Assembly: GCA_027489535.1 (NCBI GenBank)
Contig: JAIXZO010000001.1
Span: 248,001 to 312,000, forward strand
Reading direction: 5' to 3'
DNA: 64,000 nt
Source of the DNA: Hyphomicrobiales bacterium
GTDB taxonomy: Bacteria; Pseudomonadota; Alphaproteobacteria; Rhizobiales; Beijerinckiaceae
Shown here: positions 54,968 through 63,965 of the stretch, piece after piece
Numbering within the stretch: the first letter of the stretch is position 1
Layout of the letters: each line of letters starts with the position of its first letter
Made by a program: the position numbers and the translations under genes
Notes under the pieces: model-generated
Seen by the model: the letters and a program-made list of their open reading frames with translations, nothing else
The model's database searches: none
Told to the model about the DNA's origin: nothing

Positions 54968-55015
54968 CGAAAGCGATGAGGCGCGCGGCCGCAAGCCGCG
55001 GCCGTCCATGAAAAG

Positions 55016-55046
55016 AAAAACGGCCGGGCTCTCGCCCGGCCGTTTT
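55016..55046. terminator. Bidirectional terminator between terC and the 2-hydroxyacid dehydrogenase
   Basis: CGGCCGGGC and GCCCGGCCG form a perfect 9-bp stem with a TCTC loop, flanked by five As on the left and four Ts on the right, serving both convergent genes. Confidence 0.93.
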
Positions 55047-55066
55047 GATTCAAGGCACGAAGTGTC

Positions 55067-56035
55067 TCACGCCTTCGGCCAGGGCGTCTCGCCGACGGGG
55101 GTCTTCGGACCCTTGCCGGAAAACCAACCGGTCATGTTGTCGACCAGCAACTGGCCCATCAGGTTGCGCGTGTGATGCGTGCCCGAGCCGACATGCGGCA
55201 GCAGCACCACGTTCTCCATCGCGATCAGTTCGGCCGGCACTTTCGGCTCGAATTCGAACACGTCGAGGCCCGCCGAGCGGATCGTGCCCTTCTTCAGGGC
55301 TTCGACCATCGCCGGTTCGTCCACCGCGCTGCCGCGGCCGATATTGATGAAGATGCCCTTCGGCCCGAGCGCCTCGAACACGCCGGCATCGATCATGTGA
55401 TGCGTTTCGGGACCGCCGGGCGCCACGGAGACGAGGATGTCCACCGACTTCGCCAGTTCCTTCAGCGAAGCGCGATAGGCGTAGCCGCAATCCGCCACGG
55501 GGCGGCGGTTGTGGTACTCGATCTTGACGTCGAAGGCTTCAAGCCGGCGCGCGATGGCCTTGCCGATGCGCCCGAGGCCGATGATGCCGACGGTGGAGCC
55601 GCGCAGCGTGGTGTGCGTCAACGGGTAGGGGCCTTGTCCCTCCCACTTGCCGGCGCGCAGCCAGCGCTCGGACTGCGGAAGCTCGCGGACGGTCATCAGC
55701 AGCAGGCCGAGACAGGTGTCGGCGACTTCTTCGGACAGAACGTCCGGCGTGTTGGTGACGATGATGCCCTTGGCGGCCGCGACCTTCACGTCCACCGAGT
55801 CATAGCCGACGCCGAAATTCGAGATGATCTCGACGTTCGGGACGTTCTTCAGGAACGCCTCGTCGATGCGCACATGACCGCCGACGACGAGGCCGCGGAT
55901 CGCCGCGCCCTTTTCGCGATAAAATGCGTCCTTGTCGGCGATCTCCCACAGCTTGTGCAGCGTGAAGGCCTCGCCGAGCTTTTCCATCACCAGCGGCATC
56001 ATCGGCCCTGGGGCGAGAAGTTCGATCGATTTCAA
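55067..56035 (-). CDS. D-2-hydroxyacid dehydrogenase (glyoxylate/hydroxypyruvate reductase type)
   Basis: A 322-residue NAD(P)-dependent D-isomer-specific 2-hydroxyacid dehydrogenase. Cofactor motif GLGRIG at 153-158, with catalytic Arg234 (INIGRGS), Glu263 (DVFEFEP) and His281 (LLPHVGS). It starts with TTG at 56035, preceded by GGAGGAT at ideal spacing; no ATG in the right place exists and the ORF upstream is not protein-like. Divergent from the sugar-transport operon, and probably reduces or oxidises a product of the imported compound. Confidence 0.9.
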   Translation of the reverse strand: MKSIELLAPGPMMPLVMEKLGEAFTLHKLWEIADKDAFYREKGAAIRGLVVGGHVRIDEAFLKNVPNVEIISNFGVGYDSVDVKVAAAKGIIVTNTPDVLSEEVADTCLGLLLMTVRELPQSERWLRAGKWEGQGPYPLTHTTLRGSTVGIIGLGRIGKAIARRLEAFDVKIEYHNRRPVADCGYAYRASLKELAKSVDILVSVAPGGPETHHMIDAGVFEALGPKGIFINIGRGSAVDEPAMVEALKKGTIRSAGLDVFEFEPKVPAELIAMENVVLLPHVGSGTHHTRNLMGQLLVDNMTGWFSGKGPKTPVGETPWPKA

Positions 56036-56080
56036 GTCGTATCCTCCGCAGTCTCGGCCGAATTCGTCGGCTCGAGGTTT

Positions 56081-56095
56081 TTCAATCGATTTGAA
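56081..56095. promoter_or_regulatory. Candidate LacI-type operator in the divergent promoter
   Basis: TTCAATCGATTTGAA: arms TTCAA / TTGAA around an ATCGAT core with a central CG, the typical look of LacI-family sites though offset by one base. It lies between the dehydrogenase and the sugar ABC operon. Assigned to the LacI protein at 61544 only by context. Confidence 0.4.
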
Positions 56096-56262
56096 GGACC
56101 CGTGAGGGCTCCTTGATTTCCTGTCGTTCCGTGACGATGATGATGGAGCAGCGGGAGCCGAGCAAGTGCACGGCCCTTGCGCGCGGGCTCCCGAAGAGGT
56201 CGCCCGGAACGAAAAGCCGGTCGAAACGTGCCTCATGCCGTGACCGGAGGGAGAAAACGAAG

Positions 56263-57330
56263 ATGGCTTCGGTCAATATCCGCGACGTGCGGAAAGCCTA
56301 TGGTGCGACTCACGTCATCCACGGCGTCGACATCGACATCGAAGACGGCGAGTTCGTGATTCTCGTCGGCCCGTCGGGCTGCGGAAAGTCCACCCTGCTG
56401 CGCATGATCGCCGGGCTGGAAAACATCACCGACGGCGAGATTTCCATCGGCGACCGCGTCGTCAACGACGTTCCGCCGAAGGAGCGGGACATCGCGATGG
56501 TGTTCCAGAATTACGCGCTCTATCCGCACATGACGGTCGCCGACAACATGGCGTTCTCCATGAAGCTGCGGAACGCGCCGAAGGACGAGATCGACGCGCG
56601 GGTGAACAAGGCCGCCGGCATTCTCGGCCTCGGCCCGTTGCTCGACCGCTATCCCCGCCAACTTTCGGGCGGCCAGCGCCAGCGCGTCGCCATGGGCCGC
56701 GCCATCGTGCGCGATCCGCAGGTGTTCCTGTTCGACGAGCCTTTGTCGAACCTCGACGCGAAGCTCCGCGTGCAGATGCGCACCGAGATCAAGGAGCTGC
56801 ATCAGCGGCTCAAGACCACCACGGTCTACGTGACCCACGACCAGATCGAAGCCATGACCATGGCCGACAAGATCGTCGTCATGCATGACGGCATCGTCGA
56901 GCAGATGGGCGCGCCGCTCGAGCTTTACGACCGCCCGGCGAACCTGTTCGTCGCGGGCTTCATCGGCTCTCCGGCGATGAATTTCGTCAAGGGCAAGATC
57001 AAGGCGGGCGCGAAGCCCTGCTTCGAGACCGAGGACGGCACCATCATGCCGCTCAACACGGCTCCGGAAGGATCCGACGGCCGCCCGGCCGTCTACGGCA
57101 TCCGTCCCGAGCATTTCCGCCTCACCGAGGACGGCATTCCCGCCGAGGTGGTGGTGGTCGAGCCCACGGGCTCCGAAACTCAGGTCGTGGCCCGCATCGG
57201 CGGACACGAATATGTCTGCGTCTTCCGCGAGCGGGTGACTGCGGGGCCCGGTGAAACCATCAGGATTGCCCCGGATCCCGACCTCGTACACGTCTTCGAT
57301 GCCGAAGGGGGCAAACGCTTGTCTCGCTGA
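56263..57330 (+). CDS. Sugar ABC transporter ATPase (UgpC/MsmK/MalK type)
   Basis: A 355-residue CUT1-type ATPase. Walker A GPSGCGKST (36-44), signature LSGGQ (134-138), Walker B LFDEP (156-160), and a C-terminal TOBE/OB regulatory domain from about 235 (VYGIRPEHFRL). Such ATPases power import of glycerol-3-phosphate, oligosaccharides or polyols. ATG 56263 has GGAGGG upstream; the ORF before it is not protein-like. First gene of a plus-strand operon with binding protein and two permeases. Confidence 0.93.
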   Translation: MASVNIRDVRKAYGATHVIHGVDIDIEDGEFVILVGPSGCGKSTLLRMIAGLENITDGEISIGDRVVNDVPPKERDIAMVFQNYALYPHMTVADNMAFSMKLRNAPKDEIDARVNKAAGILGLGPLLDRYPRQLSGGQRQRVAMGRAIVRDPQVFLFDEPLSNLDAKLRVQMRTEIKELHQRLKTTTVYVTHDQIEAMTMADKIVVMHDGIVEQMGAPLELYDRPANLFVAGFIGSPAMNFVKGKIKAGAKPCFETEDGTIMPLNTAPEGSDGRPAVYGIRPEHFRLTEDGIPAEVVVVEPTGSETQVVARIGGHEYVCVFRERVTAGPGETIRIAPDPDLVHVFDAEGGKRLSR

Positions 57331-57398
57331 CGCACGAAGGGCGATGCCGGCGTTGAAGACCGGCACGCCCTCCTCAAAGGGTCCACAGGGAGGACACC

Positions 57399-58709
57399 AT
57401 GATGATGATCGATCGCAGGCGCTTGCTCGCCGGAGGCGCCGCGCTCGGCGTTCTGTCGAGTTCCGGTTTCGGTGAATGGGCGAAGGCTTGGGCGCAGACC
57501 GCGCCGTGGAAGCCGGAAGCCGGCGCGCAGCTCTCGATGCTGCGCTGGAAGTACTTCGTGCAGTCGGAAGACGACGCCTTCGTCGCCATGATCGACGCCT
57601 TCACCAAGGCGACCGGCGTCAAGGTCAACATCAGCCGCGAGTCCTATGAGGACGTGCAGCCCAAGGCCTCCGTCGCCGCCAATACCGGCGCGGGTCCGGA
57701 CATGTTCTGGGGGCTCTACTCCCTCCCGCATCTGTTCCCGCAGAAATGCGTCGACGTCACCGACGTCGCCGACTATCTCGGCAAGAAGTACGGCGGCTGG
57801 ACGGACAGCGCCCAGCAATACGCCAAGAGCGGCGACAAGTGGATCGCGGTGCCGGTCTGCTACAGCGGCAACCTGATGAACTACCGCGTCTCGCACATGA
57901 AGAAGGCGGGCTTCTCGGAGTTCCCGAAGACCACCGACGAGTTCCTGGAATATGCCAAGGCCACCAAGGCGAACGGCAATCCGGGCGGTCTCGCCCTCGG
58001 CCACGCCTCCGGCGACGGCAACGGCTGGATCTATTGGTGCCTGTGGGCCTTCGGCGGCAACCATGTCGACAAGAACGACAAGGTGACGATCAACTCGCCC
58101 GAGACCGAAAAGGCGCTGATCTACGCCAAGGCGCTCTACGACAACATGATCCCCGGCACGGTGGCCTGGAACGACTCGTTCAACAACAAGGCGTTCCTGG
58201 CCGGCGAAATCTCTTGGACGAACAACGGCATCTCGATCTACGTGGCCGCGTCCAAGGATCCTTCCAAGAAGGAAATCGCCGACGACATGAACCACGCCTA
58301 CATGCCCGTCGGTCCGGTCGGCAAGCCGACGGAACTGCATCTGATGTACCCGGTGCTGGCGATGAACCACACCAAGTACCCGCAGGCGTGCAAGGCCCTG
58401 ATGGCGTTCATGCTCGAAGCGCAGAACTTCAATCCGTGGATCGAGGCGGCGCAGGGTTATCTCACCCATTGCCTCAACGCCTACGACGCCAACCCGGTGT
58501 GGACGGCCGATCCGAAGCGCACCGTGTACCGCGACGTCGCCAAGCGTTCGCTGACCGCGGGCGGTCAGGGTTCGGTCGGTGAGAAGGCGGCGGCGGCCAT
58601 CGCCGACTTCGTCATCCTCGACATGTTCGCCGCCTACTGCACCGGCCGCGAAGATGCCAAGAACGCCATGCGGATCGCCGAGCGTCAGCTCACGCGCATC
58701 TACCGCTGA
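57399..58709 (+). CDS. Sugar ABC transporter substrate-binding protein
   Basis: A 436-residue extracellular solute-binding protein family 1 member. The start MMMIDRRRLLAGGAALGVLS carries a twin-arginine pair and a hydrophobic core, cleavage near AWAQ; the mature part has LRWKYFVQSEDDAFVAMI and PKASVAANTGAGPDMFW typical of CUT1 binding proteins. Three ATGs are possible (57399, 57402, 57405); GGGAGG sits best for the first. Followed by an intercistronic hairpin. Ligand unknown, probably a sugar or sugar acid. Confidence 0.9.
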   Translation: MMMIDRRRLLAGGAALGVLSSSGFGEWAKAWAQTAPWKPEAGAQLSMLRWKYFVQSEDDAFVAMIDAFTKATGVKVNISRESYEDVQPKASVAANTGAGPDMFWGLYSLPHLFPQKCVDVTDVADYLGKKYGGWTDSAQQYAKSGDKWIAVPVCYSGNLMNYRVSHMKKAGFSEFPKTTDEFLEYAKATKANGNPGGLALGHASGDGNGWIYWCLWAFGGNHVDKNDKVTINSPETEKALIYAKALYDNMIPGTVAWNDSFNNKAFLAGEISWTNNGISIYVAASKDPSKKEIADDMNHAYMPVGPVGKPTELHLMYPVLAMNHTKYPQACKALMAFMLEAQNFNPWIEAAQGYLTHCLNAYDANPVWTADPKRTVYRDVAKRSLTAGGQGSVGEKAAAAIADFVILDMFAAYCTGREDAKNAMRIAERQLTRIYR

Positions 58710-58719
58710 CCTGCATGCC

Positions 58720-58746
58720 GACGGGCGGCGCGCCGCGCCGCCCGTC
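58720..58746 (+). promoter_or_regulatory. Perfect 10-bp hairpin after the sugar-binding protein gene
   Basis: GACGGGCGGC and GCCGCCCGTC pair perfectly around seven bases, 11 bases beyond the stop. A weak TTCTTTT follows. Likely stabilises the binding-protein mRNA or terminates part of the transcripts before the permease genes. Confidence 0.65.
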
Positions 58747-58771
58747 GTTCTTTTCGGCAAAAGGGGCGGAC

Positions 58772-59725
58772 ATGTCCGACGATGCGATGGTTGCGCGGAT
58801 CAAACCGGCGCGGCGCGAGACGACGTCTTGGGAACGCCTGAAGGCGAACCGGAACTGGCTCGGATTCTGGTTCATGGTCCCGGCCATGGCCTTCCTGATC
58901 CTGTTCCTGGCCTATCCGTTGATCCTCGGCGTATGGCTCTCCTTCACCGACGCCCGCATCGGGCGGCCCGGAGTCTTCGTCGGAATCGAGAATTACGAGT
59001 GGCTCGCCGGCGACACCAATTTCTGGCTCGTCGTCTTCAACACGCTGTTCTACACGCTGGTCGCCAGCGTCGTGAAATTCGCGGTCGGTCTTTATCTGGC
59101 GTTGCTGCTCAACGAGCGCATGCCCTTCAAGGCCATGATCCGCGCCGTTGTGCTGATCCCGTTCATCGTGCCGACGGTGCTGTCCGCCATCGCCTTCTGG
59201 TGGATCTACGACAGCCAGTTTTCGATCGTGTCCTGGTCCCTGCGCAATCTCGGGCTCATCGAGGGCAACATCAACTTCCTCGGCGATACGTGGAACGCGC
59301 GCTGGTCGGTGATCTTCGCCAATGTGTGGCGCGGCATTCCCTTCATCGCGATCACCTTGCTCGCCGGACTGCAGACCGTTTCGCCCTCGCTCTACGAGGC
59401 CGCGACCATCGACGGCGCCAACAGCTGGCAGCGTTTCCGCTACATCACCTATCCGCTGCTGACGCCCATCATCGCCGTGGTCATGACCTTCTCGGTCCTG
59501 TTCACGTTCACGGACTTCCAGCTGATCTGGGTTCTGACAAGAGGCGGGCCGGTCAACGCCACCCATCTCATGGCGACGCTGTCCTATCAGCGCGCGATTC
59601 TCGGCGGCAATCTCGGCGAAGGCGCCGCGATCTCCACCGCGATGATCCCCTTCCTGTTCGCCGCGATCATGATCTCCTGGTTCGGCCTTCAGCGTCGCAA
59701 ATGGCAGCAGGGCGAGGACAACTGA
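58772..59725 (+). CDS. Sugar ABC transporter permease (MalF/UgpA type)
   Basis: A 317-residue permease with six membrane helices and the EAA loop (LYEAATIDGANSWQRFRYITYPL). ATG 58772 (MSDDAMVARIK) has AGGGGCGGA upstream; a start at 58715 would run through the intercistronic hairpin. Partner of the next permease, with one base between the genes. Confidence 0.92.
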   Translation: MSDDAMVARIKPARRETTSWERLKANRNWLGFWFMVPAMAFLILFLAYPLILGVWLSFTDARIGRPGVFVGIENYEWLAGDTNFWLVVFNTLFYTLVASVVKFAVGLYLALLLNERMPFKAMIRAVVLIPFIVPTVLSAIAFWWIYDSQFSIVSWSLRNLGLIEGNINFLGDTWNARWSVIFANVWRGIPFIAITLLAGLQTVSPSLYEAATIDGANSWQRFRYITYPLLTPIIAVVMTFSVLFTFTDFQLIWVLTRGGPVNATHLMATLSYQRAILGGNLGEGAAISTAMIPFLFAAIMISWFGLQRRKWQQGEDN

Positions 59726-59726
59726 C

Positions 59727-60638
59727 ATGACCCAAGCAAGCGTCCTGCCTCCCAAGACGCGGGCCCGTCCCGCAGACGACCACTCCGAGGGCATGAGCTA
59801 TCTGCAGAACGTGCCGCGCCGGATCGTGACGCTCTGGATCCCGCTGCTCATCATCTGCTTCGTACTGCTGTTCCCGTTCTATTGGATGGCGCTGACGGCG
59901 GTGAAGCCGGACGAGCAGCTCCTCGACCTGAACCGCTACAATCCGTTCTGGACGTGGAATCCGACCCTCAAGCACATCGAGAAGCTGCTGTTCGAGACGC
60001 AGTATCCCCGATGGTTGTGGAACACGATGTATGTCGCCATGGGCGCGACGACGCTGTCCATCATCTCCAGCGTCTTCGCCGCCTATGCCATCGTCCGGCT
60101 ACGCTACAAGGGCGCGCAATGGGTCGGCGGCCTGATCTTCATGGCCTATCTCGTGCCCCCGTCGATCCTCTTCATTCCGCTGTCGACGGTGGTGTTCCAG
60201 TACGGCCTGTTCGACTCGCCGATGGCGCTGATCCTGACCTATCCGACCATCCTCATTCCGTTCTCGACGTGGCTTTTGATGGGCTACTTCAAAACCATCC
60301 CGTTCGAGCTGGAGGAATGCGCGCTCATCGACGGCGCGAGCCGGTGGCAGATCCTGACCAAGATCGTGCTGCCGCTGGCGATTCCGGGCCTGATCTCGGC
60401 CTTCATCTTCTGCTTCACGCTGTGCTGGAACGAGTTCATCTACGCGCTCACGTTCCTGTCTTCCACCCAGCACAAGACCGTGCCGGTCGCCATCGTCAAC
60501 GAGTTCGTCGACGGCGACATCTATCGGTGGGGTTCGCTGATGGCGGGCGCGCTCGCGGGCTCGTTGCCGCTCGTGGTCCTGTACGCCTTCTTCGTCGAGC
60601 ACTATGTCAGCGCGATGACCGGGGCCGTGAAGGAATGA
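59727..60638 (+). CDS. Sugar ABC transporter permease (MalG/UgpE type)
   Basis: A 303-residue permease of the CUT1 inner-membrane pair with six helices and the EAA loop (ELEECALIDGASRWQILTKIVLPL in the second half). It starts one base after the preceding permease stop and its end overlaps an in-frame ATG of the next gene. Confidence 0.92.
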   Translation: MTQASVLPPKTRARPADDHSEGMSYLQNVPRRIVTLWIPLLIICFVLLFPFYWMALTAVKPDEQLLDLNRYNPFWTWNPTLKHIEKLLFETQYPRWLWNTMYVAMGATTLSIISSVFAAYAIVRLRYKGAQWVGGLIFMAYLVPPSILFIPLSTVVFQYGLFDSPMALILTYPTILIPFSTWLLMGYFKTIPFELEECALIDGASRWQILTKIVLPLAIPGLISAFIFCFTLCWNEFIYALTFLSSTQHKTVPVAIVNEFVDGDIYRWGSLMAGALAGSLPLVVLYAFFVEHYVSAMTGAVKE

Positions 60639-60640
60639 CG

Positions 60641-61540
60641 ATGTCCGCTTCGAACTCCACGACCGTCGCCTTCGTCGGCCTCGGCGCCATGGGCCTGCCC
60701 ATGGCGATCAACCTCGTGAACAAGCAGTTCCGGGTGCGCGGCTTCGACATGCGCGCCGACGCGATGTCCGCCTTGGAAGCCGCCGGCGGCACCTCCGCCG
60801 CGAGCGCCGCCGAAGCCGCCCGGGGCGCCGACGTACTGGTGCTGATGGTGGTCAACGCGGCTCAGGCCGAGGCCGTGCTGTTCGGTGCGGACGCGCTCGC
60901 CGCCACGGCACCCGGCGCGACCGTGGTCGTGATGGCGACCTGCGCTCCGTCCGCGGTCGAAAGCATCGCGCGCCGCGTCGAGGCGACCGGCCGCACCCTC
61001 GTGGACGCCCCCGTCTCCGGCGGCGTCGTCGGCGCGAGCGGCGGTACGCTCACCATCATGGTCGGGGCGGAACCGGCGGTTTTCGCCCGCACGAAGCCCG
61101 TGCTCGACGCGCTCGGCGACAAGGTCTTCCATGTCGGCCCCAAGCCCGGGCAGGGCGCGGCCGTGAAGACGGTCAATCAGCTGCTGTGCGGCGTGCACAT
61201 CGCGGTGGCGGCGGAAGGGCTGGCGCTGGCCGAGAAAGCCGGCATCGATCCCGCGATCGCGCTCAAGATTCTCGGCGGATCGGCCGCGGCGAGTTGGATG
61301 CTCAACAATCGCGGCCCGCGCATGCTCGAGGACGAGCCGCCGGTGCTCAGCGCGGTGGACATCTTCGTCAAGGATCTCGGCATCGTCATGGATGCGGGGC
61401 GCTCGGCAAAGGTGGCGCTCCCGCTCGCGGCCGCCGCCTTGCAGATGTTCCTCTCCGCCTCCGCGCAGGGCTTGGGCGGGCAGGACGACAGCCAGGTCGT
61501 CGAGACCTACCGCGTCATGGCGGGCCTCGGCGAGGACTGA
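60641..61540 (+). CDS. L-threonate/beta-hydroxyacid dehydrogenase-like (LtnD/HIBADH family)
   Basis: A 299-residue NAD-dependent beta-hydroxyacid dehydrogenase. GLGAMG (13-18), VDAPVSGG (121-128) and catalytic Lys176 (KTVNQLL) fit the LtnD/GlxR group, which acts on four-carbon sugar acids. I chose ATG 60641 because AAGGA lies six bases upstream; ATG 60635 overlaps the permease stop (ATGA) and is possible. It is the last gene of the sugar operon, so it probably oxidises the imported compound or its first product. Confidence 0.88.
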   Translation: MSASNSTTVAFVGLGAMGLPMAINLVNKQFRVRGFDMRADAMSALEAAGGTSAASAAEAARGADVLVLMVVNAAQAEAVLFGADALAATAPGATVVVMATCAPSAVESIARRVEATGRTLVDAPVSGGVVGASGGTLTIMVGAEPAVFARTKPVLDALGDKVFHVGPKPGQGAAVKTVNQLLCGVHIAVAAEGLALAEKAGIDPAIALKILGGSAAASWMLNNRGPRMLEDEPPVLSAVDIFVKDLGIVMDAGRSAKVALPLAAAALQMFLSASAQGLGGQDDSQVVETYRVMAGLGED

Positions 61541-61543
61541 TCG

Positions 61544-62590
61544 TCACCGCTTCGGCGGGGCCGTCGTGCCGCGCACCACCAGTTCCGGCTTCAGCCGCAT
61601 GATGCGCGGCGGGCCGGTCATGCCCGAGCAGCGGTCGATCAGCAGGTTCGCCGCCGCCGCCCCGATTTCCGTCTGCCGATTGTTGAGCGTCGTCAATGCG
61701 GGGTACCACTGCCCCGCCTCCTTCACGTCGTCGCAGCCGACGAGCGAGAAGTCGCGCCCGGCCTGCTTGCCGCGCCGACTCAGCCCCAGCATCGCCCCGA
61801 AGGCCGCGAGATCGTTGAAGCAGATCGCGCCGGTCGGCGGGTCGGGCAGTTCGAGCAGGCGCGTGACGCCCAGATCCCCCATCTCGCGCGTGCCGTAGCC
61901 CTCCACCATCAGCGCGGGGTCGACCGGCAGCCCGTGCTTGGCGAGCGTCTCGCGATAGCCTTCGCGCCGCAGACGGCCCGTCGAGACCGTGTCATAGCCG
62001 CCCAGAATCGCGATGCGGCGATGGCCGAGCGCGATCAGGTGCTCCATGGCCGCCACGGCGCCGGCCTTGTCGTCGCTGCCCGCGAAGTCGGCATCGAGCC
62101 CTTGGACGTCGCGCATCATCTGCACGAGCGGAATGCCTGCGTTCACGAAGGGCGCGAAATGCGCGGAGGTCGAACCGCCGGCGGCGCAGACGATCAGCCC
62201 GTCCGGCCGATATTCGCGCAGGGTCGCCAGAACGCGGGTCTGCCGTTCGAACACTTCCGCATAGGTGCCGAGCAGGATCGAGCGGCCGCGTTCCGCCGCG
62301 CGCTCCTCGATCGCGCCGAGAAGCTCCATGAAATACGGGTTGGTGATGTCGTGGAACACGACCGCGAGGATGTTGGTGCGCGCGGTGCGCAGGCTCGCGG
62401 CGCTGCGGTTGTAGACGTAACCCATCTCGCGCGCGGCCCGCTGCACGCGTTCGCGCGTCGCCTCCGCCACCACCGGACTGTCGCGCAGCGCGAGCGACAC
62501 GGTGGCCGTCGACACTTCGAGCCGCTCGGCGATCACCTGCAAGGTGACGCGCTCGTCCGGCCTTCTCATCGTGAAGGATTCGTCTCCCAT
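61544..62590 (-). CDS. LacI-family transcriptional regulator
   Basis: A 348-residue LacI/GalR regulator. The helix-turn-helix and hinge occupy about 14-68 (VTLQVIAERLEVSTATVSLAL, RVQRAAREMGYVYNRSAASLR), and the rest is a periplasmic-binding-protein-like sensor. ATG 62590 has GGGGGAAG upstream; a second at 62569 is possible. It is convergent with the sugar operon and divergent from another dehydrogenase, so it probably represses both in the absence of the sugar-derived ligand. Confidence 0.93.
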   Translation of the reverse strand: MGDESFTMRRPDERVTLQVIAERLEVSTATVSLALRDSPVVAEATRERVQRAAREMGYVYNRSAASLRTARTNILAVVFHDITNPYFMELLGAIEERAAERGRSILLGTYAEVFERQTRVLATLREYRPDGLIVCAAGGSTSAHFAPFVNAGIPLVQMMRDVQGLDADFAGSDDKAGAVAAMEHLIALGHRRIAILGGYDTVSTGRLRREGYRETLAKHGLPVDPALMVEGYGTREMGDLGVTRLLELPDPPTGAICFNDLAAFGAMLGLSRRGKQAGRDFSLVGCDDVKEAGQWYPALTTLNNRQTEIGAAAANLLIDRCSGMTGPPRIMRLKPELVVRGTTAPPKR

Positions 62591-62640
62591 CGCAGATGCG
62601 CTTCCCCCGGCGTGTTTTGCCGAGCATGATAACCGCCGAC

Positions 62641-62668
62641 GGATGCACATCCACCCTGATTTGCATCC
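62641..62668. promoter_or_regulatory. Inverted repeat GGATGCA...TGCATCC in the lacI divergent promoter
   Basis: GGATGCA (62641-62647) and TGCATCC (62662-62668) flank 14 bases; the left arm also belongs to the smaller palindrome GGATGCACATCC. Located between lacI and the divergent dehydrogenase, 51-69 bases from either start. Possible LacI-family or autoregulatory site. Confidence 0.45.
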
Positions 62669-62699
62669 CGAACGACAACAAAATCTGGAGGAGCACCGC

Positions 62700-63626
62700 G
62701 TGGCGGCGAAAGAACGGATCGGATTCATCGGCGTGGGCCTCATGGGCCACGGCATGGCGAAGAACATCGTGGAGAAAGGTTGGGCCCTCACGATCATGGG
62801 CCACCGCAACCGTACCCCCGTGGAAGACCTGATCGGTCGCGGCGCAAAGGAGGCGAAAACCCCCAAGGCCTTGGCCGAAGCCTCCGACGTGGTTTTCCTC
62901 TGCGTGACGGGTTCGCGCGAGGTCGAGGCGCTGACGCGCGGCCCCGACGGCCTCGCCGCCGGCTTGAAGCCCGGCTCCATCGTCGTCGATTGTTCGACGT
63001 CGGATCCCGTTTCCACCATGGCCATCGCGGCGGAACTGGCGGCGGGCGGCATCATCTTCGTCGACGCGCCGCTCGGCCGTACGCCGAAGGAGGCGCAGGA
63101 GGGCACGCTCGACACCATGGTCGGATGCACGCCGGAAGTGTTCGAGCGCCTCAAGCCGGTGCTCGACGCATGGGCGGGCCGAGTCATCCATATCGGCGGC
63201 ACGGGCGACGGCCACCGCATGAAGCTGCTGAACAACTTCCTGTCGATGGGCTATGCCGCGCTTTATTCCGAAGCGCTCGTGCTCGCCGACAAGGTCGGCA
63301 TCACGCCGAAACGCTTCGACAGCGTGGTGCGCGGCGGCCGCATGGATTGCGGTTTCTACCAGACCTTCATGCAATACGTGCTGGAGCGCGACCGCAATGC
63401 CCACCGCTTCACCTTCAGCAACGCGCTGAAGGATATGCGCTATCTCGAATCCATGGCGGATTCGGTGAGCCTCGCCAATCCGATGGGCAATGCCGTCAAG
63501 AACGCCTTCGCCATGGCGGCTTCCACCATGGGCGGCGACAAATACGTCCCGATGCTGTCGGACTCCGCCGCGGCGCTGAACGGCATCAGCTTCGGCGGCG
63601 TGCCCGCCGACAAGGCGGCCGAATAA
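62700..63626 (+). CDS. NAD(P)-dependent beta-hydroxyacid dehydrogenase (HIBADH family)
   Basis: A 308-residue HIBADH-family enzyme. GVGLMG (11-16), catalytic Lys175 followed by Asn178-Asn179 (KLLNN). The usual VDAPVSGG substrate loop reads VDAPLGRTP, so its substrate probably differs from that of the paralogue at 60641. It starts with GTG at 62700 after a GGAGGAG Shine-Dalgarno six bases upstream. Divergent from lacI. Confidence 0.9.
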   Translation: MAAKERIGFIGVGLMGHGMAKNIVEKGWALTIMGHRNRTPVEDLIGRGAKEAKTPKALAEASDVVFLCVTGSREVEALTRGPDGLAAGLKPGSIVVDCSTSDPVSTMAIAAELAAGGIIFVDAPLGRTPKEAQEGTLDTMVGCTPEVFERLKPVLDAWAGRVIHIGGTGDGHRMKLLNNFLSMGYAALYSEALVLADKVGITPKRFDSVVRGGRMDCGFYQTFMQYVLERDRNAHRFTFSNALKDMRYLESMADSVSLANPMGNAVKNAFAMAASTMGGDKYVPMLSDSAAALNGISFGGVPADKAAE

Positions 63627-63641
63627 GCCTCCGTCGCATTC

Positions 63642-63672
63642 TCATCCCGGGCGGACGTTCCGTCCGGGATGA
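63642..63672. terminator. Imperfect hairpin between convergent genes (family B-like)
   Basis: TCATCCCGG plus GACG pairs with CGTC plus CGGGATGA, with a three-base bulge. The ends match the TCATCCCGG / CCGGGATGA termini of repeat family B, so it may be a shrunken repeat now acting as a terminator for the dehydrogenase and bolA genes. Confidence 0.5.
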
Positions 63673-63698
63673 CATGACGACCTGATCACTCCGCGGGG

Positions 63699-63965
63699 TC
63701 ACTCTCCGGGCGCGCGCGCCGTGATCGCGAGCGCATGGACGCGGCCGCTCAATTCGGCCGCGAGGATCGCATTGACCATGCGATGACGCTCGACGCGGCT
63801 CTTGCCCGCGAAGGCATCCGAAACCACATGAACGCGGAAGTGAGTTTCGCCGCCCTCACGCCAGCCGCCGTGGCCGGCATGCAGGTGCGAATCGTCGGTC
63901 ACCTCCAACGCCGTCGGCGCCAACGCCTCGCTCAGCTTGGCGGTGATCGAATCCTTTACCGTCAT
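63699..63965 (-). CDS. BolA-family protein
   Basis: An 88-residue BolA-type protein. TDDSHLHAGHGGWREGGETHF carries the conserved His/Gly-rich loop that binds Fe-S clusters with monothiol glutaredoxins, followed by the class-II-KH-like VVSDAFAGKSRVERHRMVN. The ATG at 63965 has GAGGA seven bases upstream; an ATG at 63983 would add six residues. The gene next upstream lies outside the window. Confidence 0.93.
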   Translation of the reverse strand: MTVKDSITAKLSEALAPTALEVTDDSHLHAGHGGWREGGETHFRVHVVSDAFAGKSRVERHRMVNAILAAELSGRVHALAITARAPGE

